Source: Pseudorhodoplanes sp. | GTDB lineage: Bacteria > Pseudomonadota > Alphaproteobacteria > Rhizobiales > Xanthobacteraceae | Direction of reading: 5' to 3' | Assembly (NCBI GenBank): GCA_013388965.1 | Contig: JACAEG010000097.1 | Span: 1 to 39,229 of the forward strand | Length of the DNA: 39,229 nt | The notes under the pieces: generated by a model | Database searches by the model: none | What the model saw: only the letters and a program-made list of their open reading frames with translations | Told to the model about the DNA's origin: nothing | In this document: positions 18,035 to 26,833 of the stretch, piece after piece | How positions within the stretch are numbered: position 1 is the first letter of the stretch | Layout of the letters: every line of letters starts with the position of its first letter | Made by a program: the position numbers and the translations under genes

Positions 18035-19426
18035 TCAGGCCGCGATGCCGGTGGTCGCCGCCTTGCCGTGACGGGTGCGCAGAATTTCGTCGCGAACGGC
18101 CTCGCGGACGCGCTGGCCCGCCATTCCATCGTCGTTGCCGACCCAGAAGGTGAGCGCCTCCGCGGCTGCGGGACGAAGGTCGGACGCGCGGGGCGAGGGC
18201 GCATTCAGATGGGCGCTTGCGCGCTCGACGATTTCATCCGGCGAACGCGCCCGTTCCACCGCGTCCCCGACGTCGATCACCAGGGGGCGCATGCGGGGAT
18301 CGTCGGCCTCGCCGAATTGCGGCACGATCACGGGCTTGCCGGCCGCGAGCGCTTCCAAAAGCGCAGTGGTATTGAAACCGATGACGACGCTGCTCGCGAC
18401 GATCAACGGGAAGGGATCGCCGCCGGAAACAACGGACAGGTTGGGTGGCAGCTCTCCGGCGAACTGACGCAGGAGATTCAGGCTGTCGTCCACGCGCCTC
18501 GATTGAGCCTTGGTCTTGACCACGACCCGCGCCTGCGGATTGCGTCTCGCCAGTTCGATAATCGCCTTGTGGGTCCCTTCGCAGAGTTCCGTCCAGGAGA
18601 GGTTGGCCCATTCGCCATCGGTGACGTCGATGCGGACCCGTGCGTCGGTCACGCGCTCCATGTCGGTCAGCTTCTCCTTGCGCCAGAAGGAAAAGAAAAG
18701 GACCTGTGGGGCGTTCCCGGACTGGTCGGCGGCATGGTTCTTTCGCCACCTGTGAATGCGATCCATCCGCGGCATGCCCGTGACGGCGATCTGCTCGCGA
18801 GCGGCCACGCCGGTTTCTGCCTGCAACTCCTTCTCGGTATCGCTGTAGACGAGGATCTTGCTGCCTTCGAAGGCGCCCCTGGTCCGGTAGATCGCGCGCC
18901 AGTATTCGACGCGCTCGGGACTCTTGACGTTTTCCTTGTGCAGAACCACGAGCGGTGTTCCCGCCTGCTTCAATGCGGCGCCGAACTCGCGCTGCGCGAA
19001 GTAGCCGAAATTGGCCGTGACCACGGCATCGATCGGCCGCAATTCGCGGAAGCGCTGCCAAAGCGCAAGCAGAAACTCGCGAAATTGCAGCTTGCTCGCC
19101 TCCACGGCGGGATCGTCGCTGGCATAGCGCCGGTTGCTGAGCTGTGGGGCGAGGATCGCCGATGCCATCGCCTTCAGCGCGTAATTCGGCCAGCTCACGA
19201 CCTCGAACGCGGAATCGGCAAGCAGGCTCTCCTCGATATCGCCCGGGAAGCCCGGCTTGTTCAGATTGAGCACGAGCACGCGGTAGCTCGCCGGTTCGCC
19301 GCGCCTCGATGGAAGGTGCTCCGGAAACGGTCTCACGCTCAAGGCCAGCACGCGTGCCGCAATTCGCGGCAGGCGCAGCCGCGCGAGCAGGCTCAGCGCC
19401 GGATAGAGGATGAATTTAAGGCGCAT
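18035..19426 (-). CDS. GT-B-like surface polysaccharide protein, tandem paralog 4 (last in transcription order)
   Basis: 'VTGMPRMDRIHRWRKNHA', 'VVIGFNTTALLEALAAGKPVIVPQFGEADDP', 'FWVGNDDGMAGQRVREAVRDEI', all shared with the three upstream genes. Confidence 0.85.
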   Translation of the reverse strand: MRLKFILYPALSLLARLRLPRIAARVLALSVRPFPEHLPSRRGEPASYRVLVLNLNKPGFPGDIEESLLADSAFEVVSWPNYALKAMASAILAPQLSNRRYASDDPAVEASKLQFREFLLALWQRFRELRPIDAVVTANFGYFAQREFGAALKQAGTPLVVLHKENVKSPERVEYWRAIYRTRGAFEGSKILVYSDTEKELQAETGVAAREQIAVTGMPRMDRIHRWRKNHAADQSGNAPQVLFFSFWRKEKLTDMERVTDARVRIDVTDGEWANLSWTELCEGTHKAIIELARRNPQARVVVKTKAQSRRVDDSLNLLRQFAGELPPNLSVVSGGDPFPLIVASSVVIGFNTTALLEALAAGKPVIVPQFGEADDPRMRPLVIDVGDAVERARSPDEIVERASAHLNAPSPRASDLRPAAAEALTFWVGNDDGMAGQRVREAVRDEILRTRHGKAATTGIAA

Positions 19427-19444
19427 GGTCCCCGCCGGACGACA

Positions 19445-20863
19445 TCACGCAGGCTTTATTTCCCTGCAGATTGCCTCATAGGCGCGGCGCCCGGCAAGGC
19501 CGTCCTCGTTGCCCAGCCAATATTGCAGGATCTTCTTCACCCTTTCCGGCAGCTCCAGCGGGGTATTGAGGGGCTGGATCGCACGAGCCAGAACGAGCTC
19601 CCGAAGCTGGGCGGGAGAGTCGGCGTAATCCGCGGCATCACCTACATCGATCACGAACTTGCGCAGGACGGGATCGACCGCCTCGCCGAAACGGGGAACG
19701 ATGACCGGCTTGCCGAGCGCGAGCGCTTCCAGGACGCCGGTCGTGTTGAATCCGACGACGACCCGGCTCTCGGCCATCAATTCAAAGGCGTCGCCCCCCG
19801 AGGTGATATGGAAATTGGCGGGCGGAGCTTCCTCGCCCGCGTTGACGATGGCGAGCAATTCCTCGTCCTGTCGAGTCAGGCCTTTGGTCTTGGCGTAAAC
19901 ATGAATGTCCGGCCTTGCGCGCGCCAGGTCGACCATCGCGCGGTGGGTATCCGTGCAGAAGCCGCCCCATCCATTCGACAATCCTGCCTCGACCGGGATC
20001 TTGTCCGAGCGAGAGAACGAGAAAAACGTCACCTTCGCGGCGCGGCCGGCGGGCGCCGGCCCCGCATGCTCGCGCCGCCAGCGATGGAAGCGGTCGAGCC
20101 GAGCCATGCCGACTACCTCCACTTGCGATGGCGTAACGATGCCGCTCGACAACTCGAGGTCACATTCCATCTGGTTGTAGACTAGAATTTTGCGACCGCC
20201 GAACTTGCCGCGTCTCTCCCGATAGATCCCGCGCCAGAATTCGCGGCGATGCTCTGTTGCGGCGTTGAGATTTTCCTTCTGGAGCACCACGAAGGGCGTC
20301 CCGTATTGCTCAAGCGCGAAGGCAAGTTCGCGCTGTACGCGATAGCCGAAATTCGGGGAGATGACGGCCGCGAATGGCTGGATGCGCTGCAGATGTCGCC
20401 ACATCGCAAGGGCAAATCGCCGGTATCGGGGCTTGGTCGCCTCGACCTCCGGATTGTTGGTGACATAGGTGTCGTGCCGTAGGCCGGGATAGAGAATGGT
20501 ATCGGCGATGGCGGGCAGAGCATATTGCGGCCACTGCACCAGTTCGAACCGGTCGTCGCCGCTGAAGACCTCGAGAATATCTCTGAGAAACTCGTCCTTT
20601 CCGGAATTCAGGACGAGAATCCGACTTGGCCCGGTCTTGGGTGTGCCATCGTCCTTGACGATGGGTTGAGAAAGGGTCGCAAGCATGCGCGCCGCTACCC
20701 ACGGCAAATTCCACCGCGCCGCGAACGACAGGATCTTTCGCCGGGTGTCTTTGTGCACCAGGATGGCGTGAGCCTTGTTCCGGTAGTCGTCAAGGCGCTG
20801 AATCATCGAGCTGCTCGTGCAATTCGTGCCATCGGGCCGCTCCAGGCCGTTCAGTTCTGGCAT
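19445..20863 (-). CDS. GT-B-like surface polysaccharide protein, tandem paralog 3 (divergent copy)
   Basis: 'VVGMARLDRFHRWRREHA', 'VVVGFNTTGVLEALALGKPVIVPRFGEAVDP', 'YWLGNEDGLAGRRAYEAICREI'; internal Met at 20806 is an alternative start avoiding the upstream overlap. Confidence 0.85.
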   Translation of the reverse strand: MPELNGLERPDGTNCTSSSMIQRLDDYRNKAHAILVHKDTRRKILSFAARWNLPWVAARMLATLSQPIVKDDGTPKTGPSRILVLNSGKDEFLRDILEVFSGDDRFELVQWPQYALPAIADTILYPGLRHDTYVTNNPEVEATKPRYRRFALAMWRHLQRIQPFAAVISPNFGYRVQRELAFALEQYGTPFVVLQKENLNAATEHRREFWRGIYRERRGKFGGRKILVYNQMECDLELSSGIVTPSQVEVVGMARLDRFHRWRREHAGPAPAGRAAKVTFFSFSRSDKIPVEAGLSNGWGGFCTDTHRAMVDLARARPDIHVYAKTKGLTRQDEELLAIVNAGEEAPPANFHITSGGDAFELMAESRVVVGFNTTGVLEALALGKPVIVPRFGEAVDPVLRKFVIDVGDAADYADSPAQLRELVLARAIQPLNTPLELPERVKKILQYWLGNEDGLAGRRAYEAICREIKPA

Positions 20864-22275
20864 GCGGGGACAGAGAAGAGGGCCGGCGCCTTCCGGCGCG
20901 GCTTCGCCGCGGTCCGGCGATCCCGGGTCCGCCCGATCTCGCGCCTGACGCTATCCAGCACCCGCCGGCCGGCGCCGCCGTCGTCGTTGCCGACCCATTC
21001 CCGCAAGGTCCTTGCCGCCGTGGGGTCGAGCTGTTCGGGAACGGTGGCGGGGCTGTCGAGCTCGAGGCAGACGAGGCGCTTCAGATCGTCCGGTGAATGC
21101 GCCTTCTGCACCGCATCGCCGAGATCGATGACAAGCTCGCTCATGGCGGGATCGCGCGCTTCGCCGAAATCCGGGACGATGACCGTCTTCCCGGCGGCCA
21201 GCGCCTCCAGGAGGGCCGTGCTGTTGAAGCCGATCACGACCTTGCTCTCGGCGATCAGCTCGACCGGATCGCCACCCTTCACGATGCTGAAATTCGGCGG
21301 CAGCTCGCCACCATATTCGCCGAGGCTCCTGAGCACCTCGTCGAGCCTTATGGATTGCGGCTTCGTCTTCAGCACGACCCGGATATCGGGACGGGCGCGC
21401 GCCAGTTCGATGACGGCGCGGTAGGTGCCCTCGCACAGGACATTCCAGTTGCGCCTGCTCCATTCCTCGTTGCTGTCGACGCGCAGGCGGGCATCGGTCA
21501 CGCGCTCGTAGGCGGTCAGCTTTTCTCGCGCCCAGAATGCAAAGAACAGGACCTGCCGCGGATTGGCAGCCGCCGTTCCGCCATGCTCCCGCCGCCACCG
21601 GTGCACGCGATCCAGCCGCGGCATGCCGGTGACCACGATCGCATTCGCGTCGGCGACGCCCCCCGCGATCTGCAGCGCGCGTTCGGTCTCGCTATAGACG
21701 AGAATCTTGCTGCCCTCGAAACGGCCGCGCGCACGATAGATCGGCTCCCAGTATTTCAGCCGCCCCGGGCTCTTCACGTTTTCCTTGTGCAGGGCGATGA
21801 AAGGCGTGCCCGCTTCCTGCAACGCCGCGGCGAATTCCCGCTGATTGTAATAGCCGTAATTGGCGGTGAGGACGGCGTCGATCGGGCAGGACCGGGTGAG
21901 CGCCTGCCAGACCTCAAGGAGAAACCGGCGGTAGCGCTGTTTCGTGGCCTCGATCGCGGGATCGTCGGTGGCATATCGCTTGTTGCTGAGTTCGGGAGCG
22001 AGCAGGGCGGCCGAGAACGATGTCAGGGCATAGGTGGGCCAGCTCACGAGCGCGACATCATGCGCGTCGCCGAAGCTCGCCGCCACATCCGCCGGGAATC
22101 CGGGCTTGTTCAGGTTGAGGACCATGATTCGGCAGGCGGGGGAAGCGGGAGCGGGAAGGCCAGGCAGCGGCGACAGGTTGCGCGCCAGCAGCCATGCCGC
22201 CAGGCGCGGCATGTTCAATCGCGCCGCAATTCGCAGGATCCATTTGAGCCAGGTCTTGGGCCGGAGATAGGTCAT
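20851..22275 (-). CDS. GT-B-like surface polysaccharide protein, tandem paralog 2
   Basis: 'VTGMPRLDRVHRWRREHG', 'VVIGFNSTALLEALAAGKTVIVPDFGEARDP', 'EWVGNDDGGAGRRVLDSVRREI'. Confidence 0.85.
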   Translation of the reverse strand: MTYLRPKTWLKWILRIAARLNMPRLAAWLLARNLSPLPGLPAPASPACRIMVLNLNKPGFPADVAASFGDAHDVALVSWPTYALTSFSAALLAPELSNKRYATDDPAIEATKQRYRRFLLEVWQALTRSCPIDAVLTANYGYYNQREFAAALQEAGTPFIALHKENVKSPGRLKYWEPIYRARGRFEGSKILVYSETERALQIAGGVADANAIVVTGMPRLDRVHRWRREHGGTAAANPRQVLFFAFWAREKLTAYERVTDARLRVDSNEEWSRRNWNVLCEGTYRAVIELARARPDIRVVLKTKPQSIRLDEVLRSLGEYGGELPPNFSIVKGGDPVELIAESKVVIGFNSTALLEALAAGKTVIVPDFGEARDPAMSELVIDLGDAVQKAHSPDDLKRLVCLELDSPATVPEQLDPTAARTLREWVGNDDGGAGRRVLDSVRREIGRTRDRRTAAKPRRKAPALFSVPACQN

Positions 22276-22278
22276 CGG

Positions 22279-23649
22279 CTAGACGGCGCGAGCGAGGTTC
22301 GGCGCAACCGCATCCCTGATCGCGTTGTGAACGCGCTGGCCGGCGGCGCAATCGTCGTTGCCGACCCAGTATCGCAATACCCGCGACACCGACCCGGTGA
22401 GTTCGCTCGGAACGTCGCGCGGGTTGTCGACAAGATCGGTGACGAGCCGGATGAGCTCCTCCTCCGACTGCGCGTAGGTCACTGCATCTCCGAGATCGAT
22501 AATATGACCGCGCATGGCGCTGTCCTGCGCCTCGCCGAACCAGGGGACGATCACCGGCTTGCCGGCCGCGATCGCCTCGAGCAGCCCGGTCGTGTTGAAG
22601 CCAATCACAGCCCGGCTCTGGGTCATCAGCGGGAAGGGATCCCCACCGGCGACCACCTTGACGTTTTCCGGCAGCGTTTCCGCCGCCGATTTCAGCATCA
22701 GCAGGATATCGTCCTTCTTGCGGTGCTGACCCTTGGTCTTGATCACGACGGTGATGTCCGGCCGGCGGCGCGCGAGTTCGACCATGGCGCGATGCGAGCC
22801 TTGCCCGAGATCGTTCCAGCCGAGCTTGCCCCAGTCGCCGTCCATCGCCTCCATATTGCCTTCGATTCCGGCATAGGCCTTGCGCTGGATGCCGGTCAGT
22901 TTCTCGTGGCGCGCAAAGGCGAAGAACAGGACCTGGGGCGAGGTTCGCTCGCGCGAGGGGCCCGCATGCTGCCGGCGCCAGCGATGCACGCGATCGAGCC
23001 GCGGCATGCCGGTGATCACGATTCGCTCCGGTTCCGCGACGACGCTCTCGATCTGCAGGTTGCGCTCGATATCGTTGTAGACGAGCACGGTCCTGCCGGT
23101 GAAGGGGCCGCGGCGTTCCTTGTAGAGACGATGCCAATAGCCGACCCGGTTCGGCGGCCGGACATTCTCCTTGTGAATGGCGACGAAGGGTGTGCCCGCC
23201 GCCTCAAGAACGGCCGCGAATTCGCGTTCCGCGCAATAGCTGAAATTGCCGGTCAGCACGATGTCGATCGGCATCAACCGCGACAGATGGGTCCAGACCT
23301 GCGCCAGAAAATCCCGATACGCGCGTTTGGTGGCCTCGATCTTCGGGTCGGACGTCAGATAGAAATTGTGATCGAGCGACGGCGACAGGATGGCGGACGA
23401 GAAGGCCTTCAGCGCAAAGCTCGGCCAAACGACAACCTCGAAATCCTCCGCCTCGCGAAAACTCTCCTCGATGTCCTCGAAGAATCCGGCGCGCGACATG
23501 ACGAGCGCCCGGTAGCGCGCCTTGCGGGTTTGCGCGGCCCCGACCGGCAGCCTTCGGGAGATCAGGTAGAGCAGCCAGGCGGCCAGCCGCGGCTGCCGCC
23601 ACCGGGCGAATTGCCGGAAAAGAAAATACAGGATCGAATGTACAAACAT
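22279..23649 (-). CDS. GT-B-like surface polysaccharide protein, tandem paralog 1 (first in transcription order)
   Basis: 'ITGMPRLDRVHRWRRQHA', 'AVIGFNTTGLLEAIAAGKPVIVPWFGEAQDS', 'YWVGNDDCAAGQRVHNAIRDAV'. Confidence 0.85.
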   Translation of the reverse strand: MFVHSILYFLFRQFARWRQPRLAAWLLYLISRRLPVGAAQTRKARYRALVMSRAGFFEDIEESFREAEDFEVVVWPSFALKAFSSAILSPSLDHNFYLTSDPKIEATKRAYRDFLAQVWTHLSRLMPIDIVLTGNFSYCAEREFAAVLEAAGTPFVAIHKENVRPPNRVGYWHRLYKERRGPFTGRTVLVYNDIERNLQIESVVAEPERIVITGMPRLDRVHRWRRQHAGPSRERTSPQVLFFAFARHEKLTGIQRKAYAGIEGNMEAMDGDWGKLGWNDLGQGSHRAMVELARRRPDITVVIKTKGQHRKKDDILLMLKSAAETLPENVKVVAGGDPFPLMTQSRAVIGFNTTGLLEAIAAGKPVIVPWFGEAQDSAMRGHIIDLGDAVTYAQSEEELIRLVTDLVDNPRDVPSELTGSVSRVLRYWVGNDDCAAGQRVHNAIRDAVAPNLARAV

Positions 23650-23796
23650 GGGTGTCTCATCGTGCCCGGACAGAGGCTCCGCGGTCCGAGCGTCTGAATT
23701 CCCCGGCTGTGCTTAGGCGAAGGCGACATGGAGCGCAACCGCGCGCCCGGACGGATGACGCGGCGGTTCGATGGCCGCCGATCACCCTGTACGGGG

Positions 23797-23826
23797 TTGA
23801 CTTTTCGCGCCCCCAAAGCCTAATTC
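23797..23826 (+). promoter_or_regulatory. Candidate sigma70-type promoter (TTGACT - 18 bp - TAATTC) upstream of the ABC transporter/nonulosonate operon
   Basis: 'ttgacttttcgcgcccccaaagcctaattc' read on + strand in the divergent intergenic region. Confidence 0.35.
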
Positions 23827-23893
23827 TGGCGCTCGATGGCTGGGTTCGGGTGCCGCCAGCTTTGGTGGTCCTGACCGGGGCGATGCTCTGTTC

Positions 23894-23923
23894 CCCGCTG
23901 CAAGCCTTCCCGCTGCAAGCCTT
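23894..23923 (+). repeat. Perfect 15-bp tandem duplication CCCGCTGCAAGCCTT x2
   Basis: Copies at 23894-23908 and 23909-23923, immediately before the ABC transporter start codons. Confidence 0.9.
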
Positions 23924-23961
23924 GGCGAATGCGCCGCATTCTCCGAACCTGCGGATCCACT

Positions 23962-25731
23962 GTGAAGCACGCTGCCCCGAAAGACGTCGACAAGCTTGCC
24001 ACTTTTTTTGCGATCTACCGGACGCTGATTCATCAGCGCCCGCGTCTCCTTGTGGCGGTTGTCGCCCTCAGCTTCGCGGCGGCGCTCTCCGAAGGCGTCG
24101 GGCTCGCGATCATCTATCCGATGCTCGACAGCGTGGTCGGCAGCGGAAAGCTGCAAGGCGGCGTGTGGGACTGGCTGCGCAATATCGCGGTCTCGATTTC
24201 CGGCACGTCCCCGACCGAGGGGCTGCTCTATCTCGCGATTATTGTCTTCGGCCTGAAGGCCGTCCTGCTGGCCATGAACGTCGTCGCCACCTCCTTGTGG
24301 ATCAACCGGCTGCAGGAGGACTGGCGTCTCGCGGCGCTGAGCCATTATCTGTACGGGCCCTACCGGGAGATCGTGGGCGAACGTCGCGGCAAGATCATTC
24401 AGAATATTCTCGGCGAAACGGGCACCGCTTCGAAGGGGGTGGAACAGCTTCTGATCCTTGTAACCAAGAGCGTGTTCGCGGTCGTGCTGATCGGCACGTT
24501 GTTCGTGCTGAACTGGAAGATGACCGCCGCCTTGCTGCTTGTGGTCGCGCTGGTCGTCCTGATCATTCGCTCGCGGGCTCTCGGCTTCATGCAGCGGCTT
24601 GGCCGCAAGCGCCTGACCTCGAAACAGGCGATGATGGCGGTCACGGCGGAGCCTATCTTTGCAGCCAGCACCATCAAGCTGCTCGGCGTCGAGAACGACG
24701 TGCTGGAAAGCCTGAAGCGGCCGCAACGCAAGCAGACGAGGGTCAATGTCTTGATGGCGCTTTTCACGAAGGCGCCGGATTTCTTTGTCGAGTTCATCGT
24801 CGTCGCCGTCGTGGCGATCATCTTCATCGTGATGGCGCGCGGGTTTGGAGTTCCCTACCAGGATACGGCGCCGCTCATCGGCGCCTTCGCGATCGTCTGC
24901 TCGCGTTTGCTCAATGTGTTGAGCAGCCTCTTCAACATGCGGCTCAATCTGGCCACCATCGCGCCGACATTGCCGCTTGTCGAACGGCTCGTTCGCAGCG
25001 ACGAGAACGCCGATGTCGTCAAGCGCGGAGAAACGCTGGGCAGCATTCAGGGCGATATCGAATTCCGCAATGTCAGTTTTTCCTACACCCCCGACAAGGA
25101 GGTGCTGACGAATCTGTCGCTCACCTTCCCGAAGGGCAAGATGATCGGCATCGTGGGCGAGACGGGCGTGGGTAAGTCGACCATCGGCTATCTGATCGGC
25201 CGGCTCTACGACCCGCGAAGCGGCGCGATCTTCGTCAACGGCCGCGACATCCGCGATTTCTCGATTCAGTCGCTGCGCCGCCGCCTTGGCTATGTCGAGC
25301 AGAACCCCGCCATATTCAACGGCACGGTCGCCGAGAATATCGCGCTCGGCGCGCCCGGCGCATCGCGCGAGGATGTCGAGAGGGCGGCAAAGGCCGCCGA
25401 GCTTCACGATTTCATCCTGTCGCTTCCGAACGGCTATGACACCCCCGTACACGATCAGGGCTCGACCCTGTCCGGCGGCGAGCGGCAGCGACTGGCCATT
25501 GCGCGCGCGATCGTGCGGAAGCCGGATGTTTTCGTGTTCGACGAGGGGACCAGTGCGCTCGACCAGAAGACCGAGGCGGCCGTGCAGAGATCAATTCAGA
25601 CGCTCGCGGGCGATGCGACCGTCATTGTGATCGCGCACCGGATCGCCACATTGAAGCATGCCGATCTGATTTACGAGCTTCTGCCCGGCGGAAAAGTGGT
25701 CACCCGCCGCTTCGAAGAGATCGCGGCGTAA
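23962..25731 (+). CDS. ABC transporter, fused permease/ATPase (MsbA/PglK-like lipid-linked glycan exporter)
   Basis: N-terminal TMD; NBD with Walker A 'GETGVGKSTIG', signature 'LSGGERQRLAIARAI', Walker B 'VFVFDEGTSALD'; alternative ATG at 23929. Confidence 0.92.
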   Translation: MKHAAPKDVDKLATFFAIYRTLIHQRPRLLVAVVALSFAAALSEGVGLAIIYPMLDSVVGSGKLQGGVWDWLRNIAVSISGTSPTEGLLYLAIIVFGLKAVLLAMNVVATSLWINRLQEDWRLAALSHYLYGPYREIVGERRGKIIQNILGETGTASKGVEQLLILVTKSVFAVVLIGTLFVLNWKMTAALLLVVALVVLIIRSRALGFMQRLGRKRLTSKQAMMAVTAEPIFAASTIKLLGVENDVLESLKRPQRKQTRVNVLMALFTKAPDFFVEFIVVAVVAIIFIVMARGFGVPYQDTAPLIGAFAIVCSRLLNVLSSLFNMRLNLATIAPTLPLVERLVRSDENADVVKRGETLGSIQGDIEFRNVSFSYTPDKEVLTNLSLTFPKGKMIGIVGETGVGKSTIGYLIGRLYDPRSGAIFVNGRDIRDFSIQSLRRRLGYVEQNPAIFNGTVAENIALGAPGASREDVERAAKAAELHDFILSLPNGYDTPVHDQGSTLSGGERQRLAIARAIVRKPDVFVFDEGTSALDQKTEAAVQRSIQTLAGDATVIVIAHRIATLKHADLIYELLPGGKVVTRRFEEIAA

Positions 25732-25732
25732 G

Positions 25733-26833
25733 ATGGCAAAGTCTGTCGCGTCGGCTTCCCCGGACGTGCCTGCGAGCGCAGGCACCTTTGCGATCGAGGG
25801 ACGGCTGGTGGGCCCGGGCCAGCCTGCCTATCTGATTGCCGAAGTGGCGCAGGCGCATGACGGCTCGCTCGGCTTTGCCCACGCCTTCATCGATGCCGCC
25901 GCCGAGGCGCGCGCCGATGCCATCAAGTTCCAGACCCATTTTGCGGACGAGGAATCGACGCGCGACGAGCAGTTCCGCATCAAGTTCTCCAGGCAGGACG
26001 CCTCTCGCTTCGATTACTGGAAGCGGATGGAATTCACCGACGAACAATGGGCCGGGCTTGCCGATCACGCGCGCGAGAAAAAACTGCATTTCATCAGCTC
26101 CGCCTTCTCGGCGCGGGCGGTCGAGCTTCTGGAACGGCTCGGCATGCCGACCTGGAAGGTGGCCTCCGGCGAGGTGCTCTCGCCCGGCTTCCTTCAGCGC
26201 CTCGCGAAAACCGGCAAGCCGGTGCTGCTGAGCACGGGCATGAGCCCCTATGCCGAGATCGAGACTGCGTTCAGGTCGCTGCGGGATGCGGGCGCCCCCG
26301 TGGCGATCCTGCAATGCACCAGCCGCTATCCGACGCCGTTGCAGGAAGTCGGCCTCAACGTCATCGATGAACTGCGCCGCCGCTTCGGATGCCCGGTCGG
26401 CCTGTCCGATCATTCGGGGCAGGTTTACCCGGCGCTGATCGCGATGGCGCGGGGCGCCAGCATCATCGAGGCGCACATCACGCTCGATCGGCGCATGTTC
26501 GGGCCGGATACGTCGTCGTCGCTGACGGTGGAGGAGTTTGCGCTGCTTGGGCGGACCCGGGACGCCATCGCGGAGATCGACGCCCATCCGGTCGACAAGG
26601 ACCGCATGGCCGAGGCCATGACGGGCATGCGCGACCTGTTTCAGAAGTCGGTGGCCCCGAAACGTGCGCTTTCCGCCGGAACCCTATTGACGCGCGACAT
26701 GCTAACGACAAAAAAGCCCGCCACCGGCATCCCGGCGGGGGAGCTCGAGCGCGTCGTCGGCCGCAGGCTGTCTCGCGACGTCCTTCCCGACCGGGTTCTG
26801 AACTGGAGCGATCTTGATGAGCAAGGCGAGTAG
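25733..26833 (+). CDS. neuB: NeuB-family nonulosonic acid synthase with C-terminal SAF domain
   Basis: 'AYLIAEVAQAHDGSLGFAHAFIDAAAEARADAIKFQTH', 'WKVASGEV', 'VLLSTGMS', 'VGLSDHSG', C-terminal 'KKPATGIPAGELERVVGRRL'. Confidence 0.92.
   Translation: MAKSVASASPDVPASAGTFAIEGRLVGPGQPAYLIAEVAQAHDGSLGFAHAFIDAAAEARADAIKFQTHFADEESTRDEQFRIKFSRQDASRFDYWKRMEFTDEQWAGLADHAREKKLHFISSAFSARAVELLERLGMPTWKVASGEVLSPGFLQRLAKTGKPVLLSTGMSPYAEIETAFRSLRDAGAPVAILQCTSRYPTPLQEVGLNVIDELRRRFGCPVGLSDHSGQVYPALIAMARGASIIEAHITLDRRMFGPDTSSSLTVEEFALLGRTRDAIAEIDAHPVDKDRMAEAMTGMRDLFQKSVAPKRALSAGTLLTRDMLTTKKPATGIPAGELERVVGRRLSRDVLPDRVLNWSDLDEQGE

Noticed and set aside
18068-20185. 705-aa plus-strand ORF
   Set aside because: Antisense shadow of the paralog genes 18035-19426 and 19445-20863; no recognisable domain and Arg/His/Asp-rich composition.
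21097-23697. 866-aa plus-strand ORF with internally repeated motif (e.g. 'MLPPPPVHAIQPRHAGDHD' / 'MLPAPAMHAIEPRHAGDHD')
   Set aside because: It lies antisense to the paralogous GT-like genes; the repeated motif is the reverse complement of the conserved '(V/I)TGMPRLDRVHRWRR' block. Long antisense frames are expected at this GC content.
23782-25452. 556-aa minus-strand ORF
   Set aside because: Antisense to the ABC transporter with intact Walker A/B and signature motifs.
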